Assembly: GCA_016214695.1 (NCBI GenBank)
Contig: JACRNY010000004.1
Coordinates: forward strand, 124,001-188,000
From: Nitrosomonadales bacterium
GTDB lineage: Bacteria; Pseudomonadota; Gammaproteobacteria; Burkholderiales; Gallionellaceae
Length of the DNA stretch: 64,000 nt
Direction of reading: 5' to 3'
Positions 56,611-64,000 of this stretch are shown one piece after another. The notes below the pieces were generated by a model. It ran no database searches, was not told the DNA's origin, and saw only the letters and a list, made by a program, of their open reading frames with translations. The translations under genes and the position numbers were made by a program. How positions within the stretch are numbered: position 1 is the first letter of the stretch; every line of letters starts with the position of its first letter.

Positions 56611-57569
56611 CATATTCCAAGATCATCGGCACGGGCAGCTATCTGCCCGCCAAAGCGCTGACCAATTACGACCTCGAGAAGATGGTCGATACTTCGCATG
56701 ACTGGATCGTCACTCGTAGCGGCATCGTTGAGCGCCACATCGCAGCCGATGGCGAATTGACCAGCGATCTGGCGCTGCAAGCCAGCCGCAAGGCGATCGA
56801 GGCGGCCGGGATCGCGGCGGACGAGATCGACCTGATCATTGTCGCAACTACTTCTCCCGATCAATTGTTCCCCAGCACCGCCTGCATCCTGCAGGACAAG
56901 CTTGGCATCAAGACGGGCGGGCCGGCGTTCGATATCCAGGCGGTGTGCGGCGGTTTCGTGTTCGCGCTGAACACGGCCGACATGTATATCAAGGGCGGGC
57001 AGGCCAAGACTGCGCTGGTGGTCGGTGCCGAGGTGCTGTCGCGCATGCTGGACTGGAATGACCGCACCACCTGCGTGCTGTTCGGCGACGGTGCCGGTGC
57101 TGTCGTGCTGCGTGCTTCCGACAAGCCGGGAATCGTCGCGGGCAAACTGCATTCAGATGGTCGCCATCGCGACATGCTCAAAGCCGCAGGCAACATCCGC
57201 AACGGTGCGGTCGATGGCGACCCCTTCATCAAGATGGATGGTCAGGCGGTATTCAAGTTCGCCGTCAAGGTCCTGAGCGACGTGGTTGAAGAGATACTGG
57301 AAGAGCAGAAGCTGAGCGGCTCGGACATCGACTGGCTGGTGCCGCACCAGGCCAACATCCGTATCATCGAAGCCACCGCCAAGAAGCTTGGCCTGGGTCT
57401 GGACAACGTGGTGGTAACCGTTGCCAACCATGGCAATACCTCGGCCGCGTCCATTCCGCTGGCGCTGGATACGGCGGTGCGCGACGGACGCATCAAGGCC
57501 GGTCAGAACATCCTCATCGAGGCCGTAGGTGGCGGTTTCACCTGGGGCGCAGTTCTCATCAAGTGGTAG
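56607..57569 (+). CDS. fabH: Beta-ketoacyl-ACP synthase III
   Basis: 320 residues. Start assigned to TTG at 56607 ([26 protein letters not shown]), with GGAGAGG six bases upstream and overlap with the plsX TGA; an ATG at 56568 in the plsX gene is a poorer choice. Catalytic Cys in [12 protein letters not shown], His in VPHQANIRI, Asn in [11 protein letters not shown]. Starts fatty-acid synthesis from acetyl-CoA and malonyl-ACP. Confidence 0.95.
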   Translation: MTYSKIIGTGSYLPAKALTNYDLEKMVDTSHDWIVTRSGIVERHIAADGELTSDLALQASRKAIEAAGIAADEIDLIIVATTSPDQLFPSTACILQDKLGIKTGGPAFDIQAVCGGFVFALNTADMYIKGGQAKTALVVGAEVLSRMLDWNDRTTCVLFGDGAGAVVLRASDKPGIVAGKLHSDGRHRDMLKAAGNIRNGAVDGDPFIKMDGQAVFKFAVKVLSDVVEEILEEQKLSGSDIDWLVPHQANIRIIEATAKKLGLGLDNVVVTVANHGNTSAASIPLALDTAVRDGRIKAGQNILIEAVGGGFTWGAVLIKW

Positions 57570-57580
57570 GGCATATATAA

Positions 57581-58513
57581 ATGACTCAATTCGCTTTCGT
57601 ATTCCCCGGTCAGGGTTCCCAGTCGCGCGGCATGATGAACGGCTATGCCGATTTCACCGCCGTGCGCGACACTTTCACTGAAGCATCCGACGTGCTGAAA
57701 CAGGATCTGTGGCAACTGGTCGCCGAGGGCAGCGATGCCGACCTGAACGCCACCGTGAACACCCAGCCGATCATGCTGACCGCCGGTGTGGCGGTATACC
57801 GTGCCTGGCAATCGCAGAACGGCGCCAAGCCGACTCTCATGGCCGGCCATAGTCTGGGCGAATACACTGCGCTGGTCGCTGCCGGCGCGTTGAGTTTCGC
57901 CGATGCACTGCCGCTGGTGCGCTACCGCGCGCAATGCATGCAAACAGCGGTGCCTGAAGGCGTGGGCGGCATCGCTGCCATCCTCGGGCTGGACGATGAT
58001 ATCGTGCGCGCCGTCTGTGCCGAAGGCGCACAGGGCGAAGTGCTGGAAGCGGTGAATTTCAACTCGCCCGGACAAGTGGTCATCGCAGGTAACCGTGCTG
58101 CGGTCGAACGCGGCATGGAACTGGCCAAGGCTAAAGGCGCCAAGCGCGCGCTGATGCTGCCGATGAGCGTGCCATCGCATTGCAGCCTGCTGAAAGGTGC
58201 CGCGGAACAACTGCGTGCCTATTTGAACAACGTGTCCGTGCAGGCACCGGCCATCCCGGTGCTGCACAATGCCGATGTCACCTCCTACAGCGATGCCGCC
58301 AGGATCAAGGATGCGCTGGTGCGCCAGCTGTATTCGCCGGTGCGCTGGGTCGAGACCGTGCAGGCGTTCGGCACGCAGGGCATCACGCATAACGTGGAAT
58401 GCGCACCGGGCAAGGTATTGGCCGGACTGAACAAGCGTATCGATACCAACCAGCAGGCTATGGCCATCAATGACGGCGAAGCCCTGAAAGCAGCTTTGGC
58501 TGCACTCGCTTAA
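57581..58513 (+). CDS. fabD: Malonyl-CoA:ACP transacylase
   Basis: 310 residues. FVFPGQGSQSRGMM at the start, catalytic Ser in AGHSLGEYTA, Arg in LVRYRAQCM, and His in VPSHCSLL. Charges ACP with malonyl groups. The upstream spacer is 11 bases; fabG follows 12 bases later. Confidence 0.96.
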   Translation: MTQFAFVFPGQGSQSRGMMNGYADFTAVRDTFTEASDVLKQDLWQLVAEGSDADLNATVNTQPIMLTAGVAVYRAWQSQNGAKPTLMAGHSLGEYTALVAAGALSFADALPLVRYRAQCMQTAVPEGVGGIAAILGLDDDIVRAVCAEGAQGEVLEAVNFNSPGQVVIAGNRAAVERGMELAKAKGAKRALMLPMSVPSHCSLLKGAAEQLRAYLNNVSVQAPAIPVLHNADVTSYSDAARIKDALVRQLYSPVRWVETVQAFGTQGITHNVECAPGKVLAGLNKRIDTNQQAMAINDGEALKAALAALA

Positions 58514-58525
58514 AGAGGAGAAAGC

Positions 58526-59272
58526 ATGACTACACTGCAAGGACAGATCGCATTGGTGACCGGCGCTTCGCGCGGCATCGGCCAGGCCATCGCCCTGGAA
58601 CTGGGCAAGCAGGGCGCGACCGTGGTCGGAACCGCGACCAGCGAGAAGGGCGCGCAAGCCATCAGCGACTATCTGGTTGCGGCCGGAATCAAGGGCAAGG
58701 GCTATGCGCTGAACGTCAACGACGCCGCGCAGACCGAACAGGTATTGACGGCCCTGCGCGCCGAGTTCGGCGAGATCTCGATCCTGGTGAACAACGCCGG
58801 CATCACCAAGGACAACCTGCTGGCGCGCATGAGCGACGAAGAGTGGGACGACGTGCTGACCACCAACCTCAAATCGGTGTTCCGCCTGAGCCGCGCGGTG
58901 TTGCGCTCCATGATGAAGGCCCGCGGCGGACGCATCATCAGCATCTCATCCGTGGTTGGCAGCATGGGCAATCCCGGACAATCCAACTATGCTGCTTCCA
59001 AAGCCGGCATGGCCGGCTTCACCAAGTCGCTGGCGCAGGAGATCGGCAGCCGCAATATCACCGTCAACTGCGTGGCTCCGGGCTTCATCGATACCGACAT
59101 GACCCACGCGCTGGGCGAGGAACAACGCGCCAAACTGGTCGAACATGTGCCGTTGAAACGCCTGGGCCAGCCCGAGGATATTGCTGCTGCCGTCGCCTTC
59201 CTGGCCAGTCCGGGTGCGGCTTATATTACAGGCGTCACCTTGCATGTGAATGGCGGGATGTACATGGAGTAA
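58526..59272 (+). CDS. fabG: 3-oxoacyl-ACP reductase FabG
   Basis: 248 residues, SDR fold. NADP-binding TGASRGIGQAIA, NNAGIT, catalytic Ser in SISSVVGSMG and Tyr-x3-Lys in YAASKAG. Preceded by AAGAGGAG. Second step of elongation. Followed by an 79-base gap with a fresh promoter for acpP. Confidence 0.96.
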   Translation: MTTLQGQIALVTGASRGIGQAIALELGKQGATVVGTATSEKGAQAISDYLVAAGIKGKGYALNVNDAAQTEQVLTALRAEFGEISILVNNAGITKDNLLARMSDEEWDDVLTTNLKSVFRLSRAVLRSMMKARGGRIISISSVVGSMGNPGQSNYAASKAGMAGFTKSLAQEIGSRNITVNCVAPGFIDTDMTHALGEEQRAKLVEHVPLKRLGQPEDIAAAVAFLASPGAAYITGVTLHVNGGMYME

Positions 59273-59281
59273 CGTGTAGTT

Positions 59282-59309
59282 TTGGAATTCGGCGCAAGTT
59301 TGGTAGAAT
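59282..59309 (+). promoter_or_regulatory. Internal promoter for acpP
   Basis: -35 TTGGAA (59282-59287), 16-base spacer, -10 TAGAAT (59304-59309), 42 bases ahead of acpP. It would boost ACP, one of the most abundant cell proteins. Confidence 0.65.
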
Positions 59310-59351
59310 GCTCGCGCTTTTTGAACTTTAATCAGAGTAGGAGAATCAGGG

Positions 59352-59585
59352 ATGTCTAACGAACAACGCGTCAAGAAAATCGTAGCTGAGCAACTGGGTG
59401 TGAACGAGTCCGAAGTCAAGAACGAGTCTTCCTTTGTGAACGACTTGGGTGCTGACTCCCTGGACACCGTGGAACTGGTGATGGCCTTGGAAGAAGAATT
59501 CGGCGTTGAGATCCCTGACGAAGATGCAGAGAAGATCACTACCGTGCAACAAGCGCTTGACTACGTCAACGCACATTCCAAGTAA
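59352..59585 (+). CDS. acpP: Acyl carrier protein
   Basis: 77 residues, acidic. Phosphopantetheine Ser in [23 protein letters not shown] upstream. The carrier of fatty-acid intermediates; between fabG and fabF as usual. Confidence 0.98.
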   Translation: MSNEQRVKKIVAEQLGVNESEVKNESSFVNDLGADSLDTVELVMALEEEFGVEIPDEDAEKITTVQQALDYVNAHSK

Positions 59586-59628
59586 TCAGAGTCTTACCTA
59601 ATCGTTTCTTTCCGTAGCGGAGTCCAGT

Positions 59629-60861
59629 TTGGCTAGGCGCAGAGTTGTTGTAACCGGATTGGGCGTGGTTTCGCCCGTCGGTATCGGGGTTGCCGAAACA
59701 TGGCAAAACATCGTGGCAGGCAAATCCGGTATCGGGCGTATCACCCGCTTCGACCCCAGTGCCTTCGCCTGCCAGGTGGCGGGTGAGGTCAATGGTTTCG
59801 ACGTCACCCAATACATCCCGGCCAAGGACGCTCGCCGTATGGATCGCTTCGTGCATTTCGGCCTTGCTGCCGGAATCGAGGCATTCAAGGACTCCGGTCT
59901 GGTCATCACGGAACAGAACGCCGAGCGTATCGGCGTGTGCATCAGTTCCGGCATCGGCGGCCTGCCGATGATCGAAGAGACGCACAACGACTATCTGGCT
60001 GGCGGCCCGCGCAAGATCTCGCCATTCTTCATTCCCGGCACCATCATCAACATGATCTCGGGCAACTTGTCCATCATCTATGGAATGAAGGGGCCGAACT
60101 TCTCCGTGGTCACAGCCTGCACTACAGGAACCCACAGTATCGGCGAATCCGCCCGTATCATCGAATACGGCGATGCCGATGTGATGATCGCCGGCGGTTC
60201 CGAATCCACCATCTCGCCGTTGGCGATCGGCGGGTTCTCTTCCGCCAAGGCGCTGTCCACCCGCAACGACGATCCGGCTACGGCCAGCCGTCCCTGGGAC
60301 AAGGACCGCGACGGATTCGTCATGGGCGAAGGCGCCGGTGTGCTAGTGCTGGAAGAATACGAACACGCCAAGGCGCGCGGGGCCAAGATCTACGCCGAGC
60401 TCTCCGGCTACGGCATGAGTGCCGATGCTTACCACATGACTGCACCCAGCACCGATGGGCCTAAACGCAGCATGATCAATGCCTTGCGTAACGCAGGCGT
60501 GAATCCGGATCAGGTGCAGTACGTCAATGCGCACGGTACTTCGACCCCGCTGGGCGACAAGAACGAGACCGAAGCGATCAAGCTGGCTTTCGGCGACCAT
60601 GCCAAAAAGCTGGTGGTGAACTCGACCAAGTCGATGACCGGCCACTTGCTGGGCGGAGCTGGCGGCATCGAGTCCCTGTTCTGCGTGCTGGCGATCCATC
60701 ACCAGATCTCGCCCCCGACGATCAACATCTTCGAGCAGGATCCGGAATGCGATCTGGACTACTGCGCCAACACGGCTCGCAAGATGAACATCGATGTGGC
60801 GGTGAACAACAATTTCGGCTTCGGCGGAACCAACGGTTCTCTGGTATTCCGCAAGGTCTGA
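59629..60861 (+). CDS. fabF: Beta-ketoacyl-ACP synthase II
   Basis: 410 residues from a TTG start (MARRRVVVTGLGVVSPVG) with GCGGAG upstream. Catalytic Cys in VVTACTTGTHSIG, His in NAHGTSTPLGD and STKSMTGHLLGGAG, and NNNFGFGGTN at the end. Elongates fatty acids from malonyl-ACP. TTG start may limit yield relative to acpP. Confidence 0.96.
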   Translation: MARRRVVVTGLGVVSPVGIGVAETWQNIVAGKSGIGRITRFDPSAFACQVAGEVNGFDVTQYIPAKDARRMDRFVHFGLAAGIEAFKDSGLVITEQNAERIGVCISSGIGGLPMIEETHNDYLAGGPRKISPFFIPGTIINMISGNLSIIYGMKGPNFSVVTACTTGTHSIGESARIIEYGDADVMIAGGSESTISPLAIGGFSSAKALSTRNDDPATASRPWDKDRDGFVMGEGAGVLVLEEYEHAKARGAKIYAELSGYGMSADAYHMTAPSTDGPKRSMINALRNAGVNPDQVQYVNAHGTSTPLGDKNETEAIKLAFGDHAKKLVVNSTKSMTGHLLGGAGGIESLFCVLAIHHQISPPTINIFEQDPECDLDYCANTARKMNIDVAVNNNFGFGGTNGSLVFRKV

Positions 60862-60873
60862 TCCCGCGCCGTG

Positions 60874-61683
60874 ATGCTGGTCAATGGCGTTCCGGGCAAC
60901 ACGATCAACGCAGAAGACCGCGGCCTGGCCTATGGCGACGGGGTGTTCCGCACCCTGCGCATGCAGGCCGGGAGTCCGCTCTGCTGGCAGCGCCAGTTCG
61001 CCAAACTGCAGCATGACTGCAACGCTTTAAAGATCCCGTGTCCTTCAGCGCTGGTACTTTCCAGCGAGCTCCAGCAACTCGGCAAATCCCAGCCTGACGG
61101 CGTCGCCAAGATCATCATCACCCGCGGCGTCTCGACCCGCGGTTATGCGCCCGCAGCGCAATCCGAAGCCAGCCGCATCGTCAGCATCAGTCCAGCAGCT
61201 CCTTTTTCAGCCGAAAATGCAAAGCAAGGTGTGCGCGTGCATGTGTGCAAGGTGCGTCTCGGGCATCAATTCCTGCTTGCGGGTATAAAACACCTGAACA
61301 GGCTGGAGAACGTGTTGGCCGCGAGCGAGTGGCAAGACGCAGATATATCGGAAGGGCTGCTGAGCGACGTCTCCGGGTTCGTCATCTCGGGTACGCGCAG
61401 CAATCTGTTCATGTTGCGCGGCAATATCCTCTATACCCCGAACCTGACCCGCTGCGGCGTGGCAGGAATGCAGCGAGACCGCGTGATGGATTGGGCCAAA
61501 CAACATGGCGTGACCTGCAAGGTAGCCGAATTCCGCCTGGAAGAGCTGGTACAAGCGGAGGAGATATTCCTGGTCAACAGCGTATTCGGCTTGTGGCCGG
61601 TTCGCGAACTGGCTGGTTACCGCCGCACGACACACCCCATGTCATGGAAGATACAAGAGTGGTTGAACGATGAGCGTCATTAA
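60874..61683 (+). CDS. pabC: Aminodeoxychorismate lyase
   Basis: 269 residues; GTG at 60871 immediately precedes the ATG. Fold-type IV PLP enzyme: INAEDRGLAYGDGVFRTLR, catalytic Lys in AGIKHLNRLENVLA, and SGTRSNLFML. Makes p-aminobenzoate for folate. Usual place between fabF and mltG; overlaps mltG by 14 bases. Confidence 0.93.
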   Translation: MLVNGVPGNTINAEDRGLAYGDGVFRTLRMQAGSPLCWQRQFAKLQHDCNALKIPCPSALVLSSELQQLGKSQPDGVAKIIITRGVSTRGYAPAAQSEASRIVSISPAAPFSAENAKQGVRVHVCKVRLGHQFLLAGIKHLNRLENVLAASEWQDADISEGLLSDVSGFVISGTRSNLFMLRGNILYTPNLTRCGVAGMQRDRVMDWAKQHGVTCKVAEFRLEELVQAEEIFLVNSVFGLWPVRELAGYRRTTHPMSWKIQEWLNDERH

Positions 61684-62665
61684 AGAATTGTTGTTGTGGT
61701 CGCTGTTCCTGCTGGTCGTACTGACCGGACTGTTCGTCTATTACGCCAACACCCCGATCCCGCTGGAGCGCACCCCGTTCGAGTTCTCGCTGAAGCAGGG
61801 TAGCAGCCTCAAGAGCGCCGCGCGCCAGATCCAGAAAGCGGGCGGACTCAACAACGAATGGCTGTTCGTCATGCTGGCACGCGGTTTGGGTAAGGCCAAG
61901 CAGATCAAGCCTGGCAACTACCAGCTGGAACATGAGGTCACGCCGCTGAAGCTGCTCAACATGATCAGCAAGGGGCAGGTCGAGCAGAGTTCGCTGACCA
62001 TCATCGAGGGCTCGACATTCAAGCAGTTGCGCGCTGTCCTGAATGCAGACCCCACGCTGCGCCACGATACCGCAACACTATCTGATGCCGAGATACTCAA
62101 ACGCATCGGCGCCACCGAGCAACATCCGGAAGGCTTGTTCTTTCCCGACACCTATAACTACGACAAAGGCAGCAGTGACGTCATCGTGCTGAAGCGCGCC
62201 TACCAGCTGATGCAGCGCCAACTCCAGGAAAGCTGGAAAAAGCGCGATGCCGACCTTCCTTTCGACACTCCCTACCAGGCGCTGATCCTGGCTTCCATCG
62301 TTGAAAAGGAAACGGGGCAACCGACTGACCGACCGATGATCGCCTCGGTATTCGTCAATCGTCTGCGCAAGAACATGCGCCTGCAGACCGATCCCAGCGT
62401 AATCTATGGCATGGGCGACAGATTCAAGGGCAATCTGCGCAAGCGTGACCTGACCGATGACACACCCTACAATACCTATACCCGCAACGGCCTGACGCCG
62501 ACACCGATCGCGTTGCCCGGATTGGCAGCGATACAGGCGGCGCTGCATCCGGCACCCAGCAAGGCCCTGTATTTCGTTGCGCGCGGGGACGGCACTTCGC
62601 AGTTTTCGAATAGCCTGGTCGATCACAATGACGCAGTCGCCCGCTTCCAGCTGAAACAGAAATGA
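61670..62665 (+). CDS. mltG: Endolytic murein transglycosylase MltG (YceG)
   Basis: 331 residues. Membrane helix at about 6-25, LysM-like domain, then the catalytic domain with Glu in [17 protein letters not shown] and [12 protein letters not shown], ending in [17 protein letters not shown]. It cleaves nascent glycan to end chain growth at the inner membrane. ATGA overlap with tmk. Confidence 0.95.
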   Translation: MSVIKELLLWSLFLLVVLTGLFVYYANTPIPLERTPFEFSLKQGSSLKSAARQIQKAGGLNNEWLFVMLARGLGKAKQIKPGNYQLEHEVTPLKLLNMISKGQVEQSSLTIIEGSTFKQLRAVLNADPTLRHDTATLSDAEILKRIGATEQHPEGLFFPDTYNYDKGSSDVIVLKRAYQLMQRQLQESWKKRDADLPFDTPYQALILASIVEKETGQPTDRPMIASVFVNRLRKNMRLQTDPSVIYGMGDRFKGNLRKRDLTDDTPYNTYTRNGLTPTPIALPGLAAIQAALHPAPSKALYFVARGDGTSQFSNSLVDHNDAVARFQLKQK

Positions 62666-63270
62666 ACAAAGCCAGATTCATCACCTTTGAAGGCGTAGAC
62701 GGGGCAGGGAAGAGCACCGGACTGGCCTGGTTCGTCGATGCCTTGCGCCAGCGCGGTATCGATCTGCTGGTTACCCGCGAACCGGGAGGTACGCCTTTGG
62801 GCGAAAAGCTGCGCGAACTCTTGCTGCATGAACCGATGCATGCGGAGACCGAGGCCATGCTGATGTTCGCGGCGCGCCGCGAGCATGTGGAACAGGTCAT
62901 CCGCCCTGCCTTGCAACGCGGCACCTGGGTCATTTCCGACCGTTTCAGCGATGCCAGTTTCGCCTACCAGGGTGGGGGCAGGGGTGTACCGTTGGCCAAA
63001 CTGGAGCTTCTGGAGCAATGGGTGCACGGCGATCTGCAGCCCGACCTGACCTTGTTATTCGACATTCCGATCGAGGTCGCGCGCCAGCGTCTGGCCAACA
63101 ATGCGAGTCTGGATCGTTTCGAGCAGGAGCGCGGCGACTTCTTCGAGCGCGTACGCCAAGCCTACCTGGCCAGGGCAGCAAAAATGCCGCAGCGATACGC
63201 CGTGATCCGCGCAGAAAAGAGCGTCGATGAAGTTCAGCGACAACTCGCAGATATCGTCTCATCGCTTTGA
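62662..63270 (+). CDS. tmk: Thymidylate kinase
   Basis: 202 residues. P-loop [17 protein letters not shown] motif [15 protein letters not shown], and LID region near [17 protein letters not shown]. Makes dTDP. One base separates it from holB, the usual order. Confidence 0.96.
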   Translation: MNKARFITFEGVDGAGKSTGLAWFVDALRQRGIDLLVTREPGGTPLGEKLRELLLHEPMHAETEAMLMFAARREHVEQVIRPALQRGTWVISDRFSDASFAYQGGGRGVPLAKLELLEQWVHGDLQPDLTLLFDIPIEVARQRLANNASLDRFEQERGDFFERVRQAYLARAAKMPQRYAVIRAEKSVDEVQRQLADIVSSL

Positions 63271-63271
63271 A

Positions 63272-64000
63272 ATGAAAACACTTTATCCTTGGCAATCAGA
63301 ATCCTGGCAAGCCTTGCAAGGCTTGCGCGACAGGTTGCCGCATGCGGTATTGCTGAAGGGGGCCCAAGGGATAGGCAAGCTCGATCTGGCTCTGGGTTTC
63401 GCCCAGTCGATGTTGTGTGAAAAGCCGCAAGCCGACGGGCAAGCCTGTCAGGCATGCGGGTCATGCCACTGGTTCGAGCAGGAAAGTCATCCCGATTTCA
63501 GATTGATTCAACCCGATGCCTTGAGCGCGGCCGAAGACGGCGAAGAGAAGCCCGGCGGCAAGAAGCCTTCACGCGAGATATCGGTCGACCAGATACGGGA
63601 TATTTCCGGCTTCGCCAATCTATCGGCTCACTGCGGTGGTTACCGCGTGGTCCTCATTTATCCGGCCGAGGCGATGAACAGCAACGCCGCCAACTCACTG
63701 CTCAAGACCCTGGAAGAACCGACAGACAAGCTGTTGTTCCTGCTGGTCACCCACAAGCCGCAGCAATTGCTGCCCACCATCCTGAGTCGCTGCCTCGGTT
63801 TCACGGTGCACACGCCCACGCGTGAGGCCGGCATCGCATGGCTCAAGCAGCAGGGCGTCAAGAACCCGGAGCATGCGCTGGCGCAGACGGGCTTCGCCCC
63901 CCTGCAAGCGCTAGATTGGGCGGAATCGGGTGAGGGCGCCGAAGAAAGAGCGATGCTGCTTGAGGCGTTGCGTCATCCAGGAAAGATGGATGCGCTGGCC
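63272..64000 (+). CDS. holB: DNA polymerase III delta-prime subunit, N-terminal part (runs off the right edge)
   Basis: 243 codons to the window edge, without a stop. AAA+ clamp-loader domain: Walker A-like GAQGIGKLDLAL, a zinc module with Cys in CEKPQADGQACQACGSCHW, MNSNAANSLLKTLEEP (box VI/SRC region) and ILSRC sensor motif. Non-ATPase clamp-loader subunit. The insert SAAEDGEEKPGGKKPS before EISVDQIR is charged and looks species-specific. Confidence 0.92.
   Translation, partial: MKTLYPWQSESWQALQGLRDRLPHAVLLKGAQGIGKLDLALGFAQSMLCEKPQADGQACQACGSCHWFEQESHPDFRLIQPDALSAAEDGEEKPGGKKPSREISVDQIRDISGFANLSAHCGGYRVVLIYPAEAMNSNAANSLLKTLEEPTDKLLFLLVTHKPQQLLPTILSRCLGFTVHTPTREAGIAWLKQQGVKNPEHALAQTGFAPLQALDWAESGEGAEERAMLLEALRHPGKMDALA

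Overview
The window is a 64 kb, high-GC, gene-dense stretch of a bacterial chromosome. Two blocks have the standard betaproteobacterial order: rpsB-tsf-pyrH-frr-uppS-cdsA-dxr-rseP-bamA-skp-lpxD-fabZ-lpxA-lpxB-rnhB, and yceD-rpmF-plsX-fabH-fabD-fabG-acpP-fabF-pabC-mltG-tmk-holB. With a ~400-residue TrpS and two [NiFe]-hydrogenases, this suggests a chemolithotrophic betaproteobacterium of the Nitrosomonadales/Gallionellaceae type. The family-level placement is inference; the class-level one is fairly firm.

Layout. 1-4720: rlmM (5' part), a Gph-like phosphatase, a short SppA-type protease, a DUF255 thioredoxin-fold protein and tesA. 4835-18995: one long + strand block for translation (S2, EF-Ts, UMP kinase, RRF), isoprenoid and phospholipid precursors, RseP, outer-membrane assembly and lipid A synthesis, most genes overlapping or a few bases apart. 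19059-28387: small membrane proteins, msrA, smpB with an unusual set of duplicated 3' ends around an orphan AT-rich gene, ratA-rnfH, an RNase AM-like PHP enzyme, YciO, a site-2 protease, trpS, scpA-scpB (scpB carries an in-frame REP palindrome) and an rRNA/tRNA methyltransferase.

28440-43958 is the accessory core. A + strand operon (hypC, maturation protease, hynS, isp1, isp2, an unknown 145-residue gene, hynL) encodes a periplasm-facing Isp-type (group 1e) uptake hydrogenase. A convergent - strand operon (hoxF-hoxU-hoxY-hoxH-hoxW) encodes a cytoplasmic NAD-linked group 3d hydrogenase. Between them lie two small gene cassettes with recognisable attC sites and no integrase in the window, a FitAB/VapBC-type toxin-antitoxin pair with clear operators, and a 473-residue Ala/Lys/Glu protein built from 18-residue helical repeats. 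To the right are a thioredoxin gene, a gene start cut by a degenerate IS21-like terminal-repeat remnant, and tRNA-Ser(GGA).

44489-53157: gloB, a methyltransferase, rnhA, dnaQ, an alpha/beta hydrolase, an HI0933-type flavoprotein, a CYTH-CHAD protein, an unknown gene and rep helicase. 53163-64000: tRNA-Leu, tRNA-Gly and tRNA-Cys, dksA, maf and the fatty-acid/fab operon, running into holB at the window edge.

The most unusual observations are the repeated smpB 3' ends, the integrase-less attC cassettes beside the hydrogenases, the REP palindrome translated inside ScpB, a 69-bp hairpin inside the hox operon, and the unassigned gene between isp2 and hynL.
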